A DNA stretch of 64,000 nt from Plotosus lineatus (Eukaryota > Chordata > Actinopteri > Siluriformes > Plotosidae): assembly GCA_024760905.1 (NCBI GenBank), contig CM045733.1:64677501-64741500 (forward strand), written 5' to 3'. A program made the position numbers and the translations under genes. Each line of letters starts with the position of its first letter. The stretch's first letter is position 1. The notes beneath the pieces are model-generated. The model was not told the DNA's origin. It made no database searches and was given only the letters and a program-made list of their open reading frames with translations. Positions 11,894 to 22,767 of this stretch are shown piece by piece.

Positions 11894-12027
11894 GGCCCTT
11901 CGACGTTTTGACAAGCTGTTTTACGGTGCACCCAGTTTTTGCCCAGTGTTGGTTGAGATAGGCTTCAGCCTCCCTGCAACCCTAATAGGATTAAGAGCGT
12001 TAGCAATGAGTGAGTGATGAGTGTGAT
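11652..12027 (+). repeat. V-SINE, diverged, with internal (GT)n
   Basis: The core GGATTTGCATGTTCTCCC and the block CCAGTCCAAATATGTCCACA are diverged. A (GT)n tract at 11853-11893 has expanded where intact copies read AGGTGTGAATGGTTGTGTG. The tail ends in ATTAAGAGCG and GAGTGAGTGATGAG. Confidence 0.8.
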
Positions 12028-12059
12028 GCAGAAAAATTGCTTGATTAAAAAATTTGTTG

Positions 12060-12358
12060 TGGGGTCACTGGCATAGTGGTCAGGGTGCTGGGTTCATGAT
12101 CAGGAGGTTGTGTGTTCAACCCCCAGTTAGACCCCCACTGTGCTAAGACCCCTGGGTAAGGTCTTAACCACAAGTGTGCCTCGGTTCACCCAGCAGTATA
12201 AATGGGTACCAGTAAAAATATACAGTACTGGGAAGGTAACCTGCGATAGATTAGCGTCCCATCCAGGAGCAGTTGTACTCCTGGTAGCCTCACGTTACAG
12301 AAACCGGGGCTCAGCACCGGCCTGATGAGCCACTTGGCTCGGGGGGTGTAAAAGGCCC
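12060..12358 (+). repeat. tRNA-derived SINE, family C
   Basis: A perfect A-box TGGCATAGTGG (12069-12079) and a B-box-like TGTTCAACCCC follow a GGGGTCAC start. The body contains GCTAAGACCCCTGGG, CCCAGCAGTATAAATGGG and GCGTCCCATCCAGGAG, and the end carries GCTCGG and AAAAGGCCCAC. Three further copies are at 22270, 44020 and 47075. The body is unrelated to V-SINE and SINE-A. Confidence 0.8.
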
Positions 12359-13154
12359 ACATTACTTTAATTTTTACCTAAAATTTGTGAAAGAATGAAT
12401 ATAAGGCAGTGATTAAATTGTGTTTTATGTATTCATTAAAATAAAATGTAATATAATTTAAAAGCGTATTTAATTTTCTTATTGTAAACATTATGCTGTT
12501 GATTGTTCACCAGGTTCATTTACATGGGTAGTTGCTTTGGTTAATTATGACAGTGCATCATTACCAGCTGATGAAGATCCATTCCCTATAAACATGCATC
12601 TCCTGATGTTGTTTTCTATTTTCGTTGTTTCCTATTACCTTTCCACTTGTCCTGACCCGAGAGAACCCTGTCTTTAGTCCACCCTTAGAAGTCCACGATT
12701 CCTGATTGAGTCACATTGTCTGGGGAAATAACTACACTGAATATTTGATTCACTCGAACAACAAGACACAAACTGACTCAAAGCATTTCCTGGTCCCCAG
12801 TGCAGCCATTTGAAATGCAATTTCCTCTAAACACCTGTCTACTTTGATAGTGATGGAAAGTTCAGCCACTTCTTCCACCTCTTTCTCTGGATTGGACATG
12901 ATTTACTGCTGTGCTGTTACTCTTCGCCGCTTGCTTCATCATCCACTCATTCAGCCAACACTGAATCCAGCCTTCATGCAAATGTGTTTCAAGTCATCTA
13001 TTCTATTGATAAATAGCTTCCATCATTCAGCATTTCAATGAAGCTGGCTCTCCATCTGAAAAAAAAAAAAAAAAAACCATTCAAGTGTAAGAAGTCGGTG
13101 AAAGGATTTGTAGGCTGGATAGGGATCGTGCTTATGCGACCACATCTATAAAAG
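12359..13154. other. Intergenic DNA, nothing recognised
   Basis: There is no supported gene or nameable repeat. An A run lies at about 13059-13077. Confidence 0.5.
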
Positions 13155-13518
13155 TCAAGAAGGAAACTTGCTTGCCTCACATCAAGACAACTGGAGTTTG
13201 AGTCCCAGCTTGGGTGTTTCTGCGTGGAGTTTGTACGTTCTCTCTTGTGTTTGCATGGGTTCCCTCGGGGTAATCTGGTTTCCTCCAACAGCCCAAAGAC
13301 ATGCCCAGTAGGCTTATTGGCGCTTCTAAATCACCCCTTGATGTGAGTGTGAGTGTGAATGGTTGTACATGTGCTGGACCTGCAATAGCTTGGTGAGCTG
13401 TTCAGGGTGTACCCTGCCTTCGCTCAGAGTTGGCTGAGATGGGCACCAGACTCCACGTGACTGTAAATAGGATTCAGCAGCTTGGAAAAGGAATGAACGA
13501 ATAAACGAATGAATGAAA
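13155..13518 (+). repeat. V-SINE, nearly full length
   Basis: The head is diverged; the core TGCGTGGAGTTTGTACGTTC and CAACAGCCCAAAGACATGCC are clear. The L2-type end passes through GGGTGTACCCTGCC to GAATGAACGAATAAACGAAT. Confidence 0.85.
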
Positions 13519-13721
13519 GTTGCTTTTGGTGTTGAATGTCTTTAGCATTTATCTGAATGAATAACAATGTATGAACAGTAAGCTTGCATGGTGTAGTAGA
13601 TCCACCATTACACCCGAGGTTTTGTGACATTGAGGTTCTTTGGCAGGGAATTATGAAGTGTACGTGTGTAGTTAATGAAAAGAAGAAATGGAAGAAAATA
13701 CAGTAAATGTTTTCCTTTATA

Positions 13722-14668
13722 CGGTGGTACCTTGACTTACGAAATTAATCCATTGCGAGGGCAAGCTCGTAACTCAAAACAAAACGTTTGTTAGGTAAAA
13801 CAAAAATTCCCATAGAATATAATAGAAAACCAATTAATCCGTTCCAACCCCCTCCTGAACTCATATAACCTGCCACAAACATGTATATTTAACCTAATAT
13901 ATTAAAAATAAACATGTAAAAACAATAAATATTTCATAATAATAATACATGTACATTAATGATAATAATAATTAATAATCAATAATAATAAAACAAGAAT
14001 AAACTAACCCTTCCGATCATCGACTGTGGCGGAGATGTCACGTGGGCACGCTACAAATGCCAGCAAGGAAAGGCTCGTGGTGAACTCCCACAAGGTCAGT
14101 GCTTCTCAAATAGGGGGGCGCGGTGTGATGCTAGGGGGCAAGTATGACCCTGGGGAACCTGCTTTTTTGCCATACTGTACTAGAATTAAATATAATTATG
14201 CATCCTCTACAGAAGGTGCAGTGGCGCTCTCACTGTGTTCACAATGGTGTAGGGAACACAGCGAGAACGCCACTGCCACCTAATGTAGAGGATGCATAAT
14301 TACACTAGGTGGCAGTGGCTCACTGTGTTCCCTATGGTGTCGGGAAAAAGCACCAAGCAAACAATATGAAGTGAAGTAAACACTATTTATAGTCACCTGC
14401 GGGGCGCTGAGGGCTGTGAAATGTTTTTTTTCTTCCTATAGGGGGCATCATAGAAAATAATTGATAAGCACTGCGTAAGGCTTTCTCAGAGCACGAAGGA
14501 ATACACGCGCAATACAATATAAGGCTAATCGGCCTGGAAAAGCCATTTCCCCAGCAGAGCTTGTAAATCAAAATTTTTTTCGTTGGATGGGGAAGATTTT
14601 TGGTGGGATCGAAGCTCGTATCATGGAAAATTTGTTATAAAAGACACTCGTAAGTCAAGGTACCGCTG
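13722..14668. mobile_element. Tigger/pogo-like non-autonomous element
   Basis: The termini CGGTGGTACCTTGACTTACG and inverted CAGCGGTACCTTGACTTACG match with two differences and are flanked by TA (13720-13721 and 14669-14670). The 947-bp interior has no transposase. It contains an A/T-rich left third and a long internal hairpin (14193-14302). A second copy in opposite orientation lies at 33575-34643. The Tigger-like assignment rests on terminus style and TA duplication. Confidence 0.8.
14193..14302. repeat. Long imperfect hairpin inside the Tigger-like element
   Basis: The outer arms TAATTATGCATCCTCTACA (left) and TGTAGAGGATGCATAATTA (right) are perfect reverse complements. They are followed inwards by GGTGCAGTGGCG against CGCCACTGCCACC and by CTGTGTTC against GGAACACAG. 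The stem is about 45 bp with a loop of about 12 bases. Confidence 0.9.
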
Positions 14669-14670
14669 TA

Positions 14671-15349
14671 ATCATGAAAGACAGTATTTTAATCTCTGTG
14701 AAGTTGATGTTTGTTTTTGGCGGAATGAGTTGTAAAAAAATAAATAAATAAATAAATAATTGTACCTTCTGATCAAACTCAGTTTAAGCACATCAGTCCA
14801 TTATAACATTCTCAACCATCTCTCTCTCTCTCTCTCTCTCTCTCATTCTTATTTTATCCACCCACCCCTTTCATTCTTCTTTCTCTTCCAGGAACACATT
14901 GACATGATACACAAACCCATCTGTCCTTCCACTGCAATAGCTGCTATATTGCTATTCTAAATCACTACCGTTGAAATGCATGCTTGTCTTAAAATTTTTA
15001 CTGTGTATCATTTCAAATGCAGAGGTGTTTTCAAGGCCATCCAAGCAATCTCCCAACACTACTGTGCAACACTAATGCTTTATGGAAAGCCAAATCACAA
15101 TCCATTCCAGTCCCCACAGGAGTACCTCTCAGTTGGAATGCAGGACAAGCCCATCTGGAGCCCGCCTGGCTTTAATTACACTGTTAATTTATCAGCAACA
15201 AACACTTTAATACAGCAACAACACCAAATAATAACATCTGTCTAAACTGTCAGTATATACGACTTGTTGATTGATATATCTGATGACTGTACGTGAATCT
15301 AGCACTATAGCGTAAACGTAGGTTTTAATGGTGGTTATGTTTTGCTCGG
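14671..15349. other. Intergenic DNA with a (TC)n tract
   Basis: A (TC)n run lies at 14819-14844. No gene is supported in the remainder; a few short frames look random. Confidence 0.5.
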
Positions 15350-15564
15350 GCAGTGGTGGTCTAGTGGATAGGGCGCAGGATCGCTGATCCTAAGGTTGGG
15401 GGTTCGAGTCCCCACAGGGTTGTCACTGTCCCCCCCAGTGTAGCTAACTGGGTTATCAAAGGCAGGCCATGTCTCTCACTGTCTATGGTGAGAGGCGTGT
15501 AAAAGAATCATTGCTGACTTTCGTAAAGAGTAGCTGGAAAGCCGTCAGCGTGTTTCTACGATCT
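15350..15564 (+). repeat. SINE-A head and body, 3' part replaced
   Basis: This copy has the clearest B-box of the family (GGTTCGAGTCC, 15401-15411) and an A-box TGGTCTAGTGG. The match stops soon after CGTCAGCGTGTTTCTAC, so neither alternative end can be identified. Confidence 0.8.
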
Positions 15565-15899
15565 GGAGAGGGATGGGCGCTGCCAGGGCAAAATCAGCCC
15601 AAGTCTCGCCATGAAGGTGCCCCAATGACATCACCGGATGGTAAGGGATAAGTGAAGTGAAGAAGATGTTTTGCTTGATGATGTCACTTTTTTTTTTTTT
15701 TTAAACATTTATCATGGAAATCAAATGTGGACAAATTTCTATGTTTCCGCACAATCTCAGGCACTGGAGTGTTTCGTGGTTTAAACAAATTATATATTTT
15801 ATCCCAATTTTATTTAAAAAAGAAATGAGAAAAAAAAAAAAAAGGTTCAAATGGGTTCTTATCTTCAAAAAAAGTTTTTCAGCTTGAAAAAAGTATGAA

Positions 15900-16242
15900 G
15901 GGCAGTGGTGGTAAAGGTGCTGGATCACTGATCCGAAGGTTGGGGGTTTGAGTCCCACTCACCACAAGTTATCACTGCCCCCCCCCCCCCCCCTCCCAGC
16001 GCAGCTAATTGGGTTATCAAAGGCCGGTCACGTCTCTCACTGTCTATGGTGTGAGGTTCATATAAAAGAACCATTGCTGACTTTCGACAAGAGTAGCTGC
16101 ATAGCTGTCAGCATGTTTCCGCCCTCTGATGGCCTGGCGAGCTGTCCAGGGTGTACTCTGCCCTTGTGCGAAGTCAGCTGGGATGGGCCAGCCTCTCCAT
16201 GACCCTAATTAGGATTAAGCGGTTACAGAAAATGAACAATGA
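15900..16242 (+). repeat. SINE-A, L2-type end
   Basis: The copy is full length except for a deletion in the A-box. It carries a run of about 18 C after the B-box where other copies have CCCCCC. The tail reads AAGCGGTTACAGAAAATGAA and then CAATGATGA. Confidence 0.85.
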
Positions 16243-16267
16243 TGAAAAATAACACATGGGAGACACT

Positions 16268-16596
16268 CGGTGTGCATCGTGGTGGAGTAGTGGTTGGAAT
16301 ATCCACCTCAGCGCAAGAAAGTCCTGCGTTCAAGTCCCAGGCTGAGTGAGAGAGCTTCTGTGTGGAGTTTGCATGTGCTCCCTGTGCTCATGTAGGGTCC
16401 CTCTGGGTACTCTGGTTTTCTCTCACAGTCAAAAGATTTGCACTCTCACTTACTCAATCACTCCTTCGCCAAGCCATTTAATGCTATTATTAGGGTTGTG
16501 GAAAGGCTGGAGCCTATGTCTGCCGACTCTGGGCAAAGGCAGAGTACATCTTGAACCACTTGCCAGTCAATTGTGTGGCAACACCCACCCACACAT

Positions 16597-16658
<62 letters not shown>

Positions 16659-16968
16659 GGGCAATTTGGAACAGCCAGTGAGTCTCATGTGCATGCCCTT
16701 GGACTCTGGGATGAAACTCCATAGAAAGGCCCAAGACTCAAACCCAGGACCTTCTTGCTGAGATGATAGCCACATACTCACAATTTCATCCTAAAAGATG
16801 TGCACATCAGGTGTAATGGACAGTTCCAAATGGCCTCTAATAGTGACTATGAATGGTTCGAGTGTGTTTGTGTGTTGATATGCACTGGACTGGTAAACTA
16901 TTCAGGGTGTACCAGAAACCCTAGTTGCGTTATGCAAATGGAACATAAATGAGATTTGAATAAATGAA
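16268..16968 (+). repeat. V-SINE split by another V-SINE
   Basis: The 5' half (16268-16443) ends in the core at ACAGTCAAAAGATTTGCAC. The 3' half resumes at 16793 with AAAAGATGTGCAC and GGACAGTTCCAAATGG. The intervening sequence is a second V-SINE in the opposite orientation. Confidence 0.8.
16444..16792 (-). repeat. V-SINE nested in a V-SINE
   Basis: The minus-strand copy is flanked by AAAAGATTTGCAC (16431-16443) and AAAAGATGTGCAC (16793-16805), a 13-bp duplication with one change. It contains an expanded (AC)n tract at 16598-16654 at the same internal position that expanded in the 11652 and 18150 copies. Confidence 0.8.
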
Positions 16969-17024
16969 AAACGGTATTGAGTAAGGTTTATGTGTGGAGG
17001 AAATAATTTTGTTCATTTCCAGTC

Positions 17025-17467
17025 GATGTACGTGTCAACCCTCAACTATGGTCACAAGCATTGGGTAGTGACCGAAAGAACAAGATCGCAGATACAAGCG
17101 GCTGAAATGAGCTTCCTTTGCCTGGTGGTGGGGCTCTCCCTTACAGATAAGGTGAGAAGCTCTACCATCCGAGGAGAGCTCGGAGTAGAGCCGCTGCTCC
17201 TCCGCATTGAGAGGGGCCAGTTGAGGTGGCTCGACCATATGGTCAGAATGCCTCCCGAACGTCTCCCTGATGTCGTATTTGGGGCATGCCCAACCGGGAA
17301 GAGACCACGGGATCGACCTAGAACACGCTAGAGGGACTATGTCTCTCGGGTTGTCTGGGAACGCCTCGGGACCTTGAGGAAGTGGCTGGGGAGAGGGACG
17401 TCTGGAACTCTTTGCTTAGGTTGCTGCCCCCGCAACCCGACCCCGGAAGAAGCAGAAGAAGATGATA

Positions 17468-17519
<52 letters not shown>
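17025..17519 (+). mobile_element. Rex3-like LINE 3' fragment with (GAT)n tail
   Basis: The plus strand encodes STLNYGHKHWVVTERTRS, then RGELGVEPLLLRIERGQLRW and PERLPDVVFGACPTGKRPRD, which is the end of a Rex3-type ORF. A stop follows in RPRTR. The 3' end reads CCCCGCAACCCGACCCCGGA and runs into GATGATAATG and a (GAT)n tail at 17461-17519. Rex3 naming is from memory of the fish RTE family with GATG tails. Confidence 0.85.
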
Positions 17520-17522
<3 letters not shown>

Positions 17523-17788
17523 TAAATGAATTCATGAGTGAGACACAGTTTCACAGTTTTATATATTTATTTTTAAGTTATTTATTTTTCTGCAAATGAG
17601 GCTGTACGATATCAAAAGTAATGGCTGTATAACAGAAATTAGTATTCGTATTGAGAGATTTGGTCCACGCCCACAGTCTGTCACACAGTAGATAAAATAC
17701 TTGGTTTAGAGGTACTTTATAAAAATGTTCAAAAAGATGCCACTTCATTTATGTCAAGAAAATGCCTTAAAAATAAGAAAAAAAATAT

Positions 17789-17791
<3 letters not shown>

Positions 17792-17872
<81 letters not shown>

Positions 17873-17885
17873 CGAGAGAGAGAGA
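17792..17885. repeat. (GT)n(GA)n compound microsatellite
   Basis: About 25 GT units pass directly into about 20 GA units with three interruptions. Confidence 0.95.
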
Positions 17886-17979
17886 TTTATATGTATTGAT
17901 TGTGAAACTCTATTGCTTGATGTGATGTTGCAGAGAAAAAGGAACTACTGTATCTTCAGGATAAAAAAAATTCACCCAC

Positions 17980-18485
17980 TCATTTCCTAAACCAATTAAT
18001 CTCACTTGGGTGACAGGGCTGAGATGGACTGGCGAGCTGTCCAGTCCAGTCCCTTGTCCAGACCCCACCCTAGCCCAGAGTCAGTTGAGGCGGGTGCCAG
18101 CCTCCCCATGACCATAATTATGACTAAGCGCCTCAGAAAATGAATGAAACTGTGATGTGGGGGCTGGAACCTATATCAGCCAAAATGCTACGAAGGCGAT
18201 GTACACCCTGAACATCTCGCCATACCATCGCAGGACAACACACACACACACACACACACACAATAATTCACACTCACACTCACAACTAGGGGCAATTTGG
18301 AATATCCAACGAGCCAGATGTGCATTGCTTTGTGTTTGTGCTGTGGGAGGAAGCTGGAGTCCCTGGAGGAAACTCCAGCATTGCAAGAATGGGGTGCAAG
18401 CACAGTTAGCACATGCAAACTTCTCACAGAATCTCCCGCGGAAGGGATACGAACCCAGTAGCTTCTTGTTCTAGTCGCTGTGAGA
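17980..18485 (-). repeat. V-SINE plus a scrambled L2-type tail piece
   Basis: Bases 17980-18145 contain tail words in mixed order (GGCGAGCTGTCCAG, GGCGGGTGCCAGCCTCCCCA, CAGAAAATGAATGAA). Bases 18150-18485 are a minus-strand V-SINE with (AC)n at 18237-18262 and the core GCACATGCAAACTTCTCACA, diverged. Confidence 0.7.
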
Positions 18486-18854
18486 CTTCTAATCTCTAGT
18501 CTGTAATCTTTAGTACTACTGATATTGTCATAGGATTTTTAGCCAATCTGTGTGCTGGTTGAATAGGGCTATGTATGTATACATGTGTGTAGAAATGGTT
18601 TATAATTAATGCGAGGTTTTGTAAAAACATGGCGGGGCATTGTCAATGCCAAGGAAGCAGTAGGTTTCAGCCTTGCTCGTACTGCCGAATAGTTATTTTA
18701 GATTCAGCCCGCATCGTTTCTGCTGCCTGTAGCATATGGTCATTTCAGATTGCACAGGCTTAGCAGCACTGCAACCTTGTTAGCTCTGAATCCTGACTTA
18801 GTATTAGAAGAGGCCACAGCTCAGGTGCAGAAAAGTCAGATACTGAATTACTCT
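18486..18854. other. Intergenic DNA, nothing recognised
   Basis: No gene or named repeat was found. Confidence 0.5.
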
Positions 18855-19130
18855 CTCAGTCACTCATGTGCCGAACCACTTAATCCTACTATTAGGGTCG
18901 CAGGGACTCTGGAGTTCGCCAGTTGATCAAACAACCAACTCACACTTACACCAGGGGACAATTTTGTACAGCCCGTTAGCCTAACGTGCACGTCTTATGA
19001 CCGCGAAAAGTAAATCGGGGTACCCAAAACACACCTATGCAAGCACAGAGAGACTCCATACCAGAAATGCCTGGAATTTGAACCCAGGACGCTGTTGTTG
19101 TGAGGCAGACACGCTTTGACATGCTGCTCA
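18855..19130 (-). repeat. V-SINE, strongly diverged
   Basis: On the minus strand the B-box region GGGTTCAAATTCCAGGC, a shortened core and the tail (CGACCCTAATAGTAGGATTA) can be followed. The middle third is deleted. Confidence 0.7.
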
Positions 19131-19205
19131 CACTGACACACTGTTTTACACAAATTATGTTCATCTGTGTTCAAAACTAAAGAGCCACAATATGGGCATA
19201 GTTTC

Positions 19206-19563
19206 ATTCAATCGTTCATTTTCTGTAACCACATAATCCTAATTAGGGTCGCGGGGTGCTTCACATAATCTGCAACCACGTAATCCTAATTAGGCTCCCG
19301 TCCCAGCCGTCTTCGGGCAGAGTACACATAGACAGCTCGCCAGTCCATCACAGGGTGGAAGCACGCTGACGACTATGCGGCTACTCTTGTCGAAAGTCAG
19401 CAATGGTTCTTTTACAGCCTCTCACCACATAGGCATTGAGAGACAAGGTCGGCCTTTGATAACCCAGTTAGGTGCACTGGGGGGGCGACGGTGACAATCT
19501 GTTGAGAGTGGGGCTTGACAACCCCCTCCCCCCCCCTCCCCTCCAACCTTAGTGATAGAGCAT
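19206..19563 (-). repeat. SINE-A, L2-type end with duplicated tail block
   Basis: The tail block TAACCACATAATCCTAATTA near 19227 is repeated as CAACCACGTAATCCTAATTA about 46 bases further on. The body is well conserved. The head near 19530 has a C-rich expansion and then ends. Confidence 0.75.
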
Positions 19564-19689
19564 GGGCATAGTTTGTTTCTGGAAACGGTTTGGAGTCTAG
19601 TTTTATATTACTACTTAAATTGGCTCTCATCAGTTATTAATCTTTGATTATAACTTATAGAATTGTTGAGATTTCTAATAGTTCAACAA

Positions 19690-20185
19690 ATGTTTGTTTT
19701 ACTTTCGGCTGCTCCCTTCAGGGGTCGCCACAGCAAATCATCCGCCACCATCTCACCCTGTCCTCCGCATCTTCTTTTCTGACTCCAACGACCTTCATGT
19801 CTTCCTTCACCACATCCATAAATCTCTTCTTTGGTCTTCCTCGAGGCCTTCTGCCTGGTAGTTCCAACCTCAGCATCCTACTGCCAATATACTCACTATC
19901 CCTCCTCTGTACATGTCCAAACCATCTCAATCTAGCCTCTCTGACTTTGTCTCCAAAACATCTTACATGGGCTGTCCCTCTGATATACTCATTTCTGATC
20001 CTATCCATCCTCGTTACTCCCAGAGAGAACCTCAACATTTTCATCTCTGCTACCTCCAACTCTGCCTCCTGTCTTTTCCTCAGCGCCACTGTTTCTAACC
20101 CATACAACATCGCTGGCCTCACCACCGTCTTGTACACTTTTCCTTTCATTCTTGCTGACACTCTCCTGTCGCACATCACATAATC
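19690..20185 (-). mobile_element. 5'-truncated RTE-type LINE fragment
   Basis: The minus strand keeps an open frame of about 158 residues: MKGKVYKTVVRPAMLYGLET, KMLRFSLGVTRMDRIRNEYI and PGRRPRGRPKKRFMDVVKED. The 3' end is GATTTGCTGTGGCGACCCCT and then AGCCGAAAG. The target duplication GTTCAACAA lies at 19681-19689 and 20186-20194. It is the same family as 5444-5949, and the intact frame suggests a fairly recent insertion. Confidence 0.85.
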
Positions 20186-20490
20186 GTTCAACAATTAAAA
20201 AGTGAAATTACTACTGAATCGATCATAACTACAGTTCCCTCCAAAAGTACTGGAACAACAAGGTCACAAGGTCATTTTGTTGTTTCAGCTCTGCACTTTG
20301 TTTGAGATCAAATGATGATTATGAAGAGAATTTGCATCCCCTGGTACAGGGATCCCTCACTTTCCATGGTTAATTGGGACCGAGACCCCCCCTCCCCCCA
20401 CGACCACCGAATTCACCGAAGTAGGATCAACCCCCCAACCTCTCCCCCATTCGTATTTGGTTTTAAAAAATAATGCATGAGATGTAAGTA

Positions 20491-21283
20491 CAGTAAAACC
20501 TCCGCTGACGAACGCTTAAGCTCACGAACTTTTCGCCTCAAGAACATTAAATTTGCGAGCATATAGTCTCTGTTGACGAACTAGTTTTCGGCGGACGAAT
20601 CAAACCACGCGGTCGAACAGCGCCACGGTGGCGGCCACGAGAAGCTGACGCACACTCACGGCGTCACGGTTCGTCACACCCCTTTCTTTGAGTGCGGAAG
20701 TTGTTTGTGTTTGATAGACATTTTGGACCATATTGAGTGCACTTTTGCTATTATGGGACCGAAAAAGACCCCACCACAGGCGGAGATCATTGAAAAACAC
20801 GAACGAGGTGTGCGTTTGTGTGACTCAGCGTCCCAGTACCAGTACGCTAAGTCTACCATTGCTCCCATCCTTAAGAACAAGGAAGCTATTAAGGGTGCGT
20901 GTGTGGCTCAGGGTGTTTCCAAACAGTAGGCGTTTCCAAACTCTCCTTCCAAACAGTAAGTCCCTCCCTCCCTCCTCCTCCTCCCACTCCATTCCATCAA
21001 GCCATCAACTACCATCACAAAGGTAAATAAAACGACTTTATTATACAGTACAGTTTATTTCTTTAATTACAATACAAGAGCACATTTATTATACATAAAA
21101 TAAGGTATATTTTTGTGTAGTTTTAAGGCTTATTTAGTAGAAAATTATGTTTTATGGGGACCTGGGAACGGATTATTCTCATTTTAATGGTTTCTTATGG
21201 GAAATAAATGTTCGGAAGACGAACTTTTCGCCTTACACACACTTTCTGGGAACCAATTATGTTCGTGAGCAGAGGTATCACTG
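20491..21283 (+). mobile_element. Tigger-like element, internally deleted, nested
   Basis: The termini CAGTAAAACCTCCGCTGACG and inverted CAGTGATACCTCTGCTCACG are flanked by TA at 20489-20490 and 21284-21285. The host sequence is continuous without it in the copy at 41087-41589. At 793 bp it keeps only the N-terminal part of the transposase gene. Confidence 0.85.
20753..20929 (+). pseudogene. N-terminal remnant of a Tigger/pogo transposase
   Basis: ATG 20753 opens a 58-codon frame ending in TAG. The residues AEIIEKHERGVRLCDSASQY followed by AKSTIAPILKNKEAIKG match the CENP-B/pogo-type helix-turn-helix DNA-binding domain as I know it from Tigger transposases. The second DNA-binding half and the whole DDE domain are absent, so this can bind DNA at best. 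Upstream sequence 20595-20680 is GC-rich and may be the former promoter. Confidence 0.85.
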
Positions 21284-21477
21284 TATAATATAAATACGCA
21301 CACAGACAGATGTGCACCTCACATAAAAATGTAAGTAGTTTTGATGGGAGGTTTTGGGTTGGTTTTTGTTTTTGTTTGTTTGGGGGTTTTTTTGCGCATA
21401 ATTAACCTTGTTTTATGGCATTTTAACTTTTTCCCCCTATTTTTCCTTAATTTCCTTATTTTTTAATTCGATGAATA

Positions 21478-21498
<21 letters not shown>

Positions 21499-21552
<54 letters not shown>
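21499..21552. repeat. (TA)n microsatellite
   Basis: Twenty-seven TA units follow a poly(A) run at the broken end of the MITE. Confidence 0.95.
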
Positions 21553-21554
<2 letters not shown>

Positions 21555-22269
21555 ACTAGATATGTTCAAGAATATAGAACATAACAATATGATTAATTGG
21601 CCTGGTTGTTTGAATACTTTTTGCAGAAAGTGGGCATGAACTCTGTGTTATTAGTAGGCTTGTCATCATGGCTTCTATCAAGTAGGAAGCTAAAAGGCAG
21701 TAATTAACTGGTCTTCACGGGTCACATCGCGGTTTCATCCTTTAATCATGCAGAATCACTTTGTATTATCAGGAAGATTATACGGTACCTGTGAGAATAC
21801 AGTTCCTCACATCACTTTATATCCAATCATTATCTCGTGACTCTACCATTTCAAATCATTGGTGCGACTAACAATCACTGGAGATTGCCTACAGGATAAT
21901 TATATGAACTCATTCATCAGGGGTTGCATTCAGCTGCAGTCACTTCAGGCTGACAGTGAATCGTACATGGAGAGAGCAGAGCTTTAACAGTGGAAATAAT
22001 CTTGTGCTTTGTTCATCAATCCATCCTTATTGTGCAGCCATTACAACACTGAACACAACAAATAGCGAATTCAAACCAGATTTTTAAAAAAATATGTTGG
22101 ATTGAAACCCCTCCAAAAGCTGGTACAGATCTCAACTGGGCACACTTGGTGCTACTATATTCTGCATCAAGTAGAAGTATTTCCTGATATACACCGATGC
22201 TTGGACGATTGTGCACCCTTTCAAATTTTCCATTTGTCTGCATGTGATGTAATGGTAAAGGTAAAGTCT
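21553..22269. other. Intergenic DNA, nothing recognised
   Basis: No gene or nameable repeat is supported. Confidence 0.5.
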
Positions 22270-22561
22270 GTTGGGTTTTTATACCCGAACATAGTGGCTC
22301 ATCAGGCCGGTGCTTATTCCCGGTTTCTGTAGCGTGAACCGACCAGGAGTTCAACTCCTCCTGGATGGGATGCTAGTCCATCGCAGGTTACCTTCCCAGT
22401 ATATTTTACTGGTACCCATTTATACTGCTGGGTGAACAGAGGCACACTTGTTGTTGACACCCTGCCCAGTGGTCTTAGCACAGTGAGGGTCTCAGTGGGA
22501 TTCAAACTCACAACCTCCTGATCATGAGCGCAGCACCCTACCCACTACACCACCGGCCCCA
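22270..22561 (-). repeat. tRNA-derived SINE, family C
   Basis: The minus-strand copy starts GTGGGGCCGGTGGTGTAGTG and runs through TGCTAAGACCACTGGG and CCATCCAGGAGGAGTTGAAC to GCTCATGATGAGCC-type sequence near 22290. It is nearly full length. Confidence 0.85.
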
Positions 22562-22767
22562 CAAGTAAAAAAAGGTTTGAATCAAATCATGTGATGTAAT
22601 AATATGATTTTTAACATCAGATTTTCAAAAATGTCCCAAAAACTGTGAAACCCAATTAAATAAAATTAGGCAAAAATAATGAGAGATGGTCATTTATTTA
22701 TCTAGGAAAATGGTCTAAAGTTAAATATCTGTGAGGATCACAAGCATGAGAGCCTTTGTTTTTAAAC

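Larger units (their letters stand above)
20347..21498 (-). mobile_element. CAGGGATCCCTC MITE, interrupted, one end lost
   Basis: The terminus CAGGGATCCCTCACTTTCCA follows TA at 20345-20346. The interior matches the reverse complement of 41087-41589, for example AAAATAATGCAT near 20468 and CCCCCTATTTTTCCTTAATT near 21433. A second element sits inside (20491-21283). The far terminus is missing and has been replaced by poly(A) and (TA)n. Confidence 0.75.

Noticed and set aside
17318..17554. Poly-His frame
   Set aside because: It is the antisense translation of the (GAT)n tail of the Rex3-like fragment.
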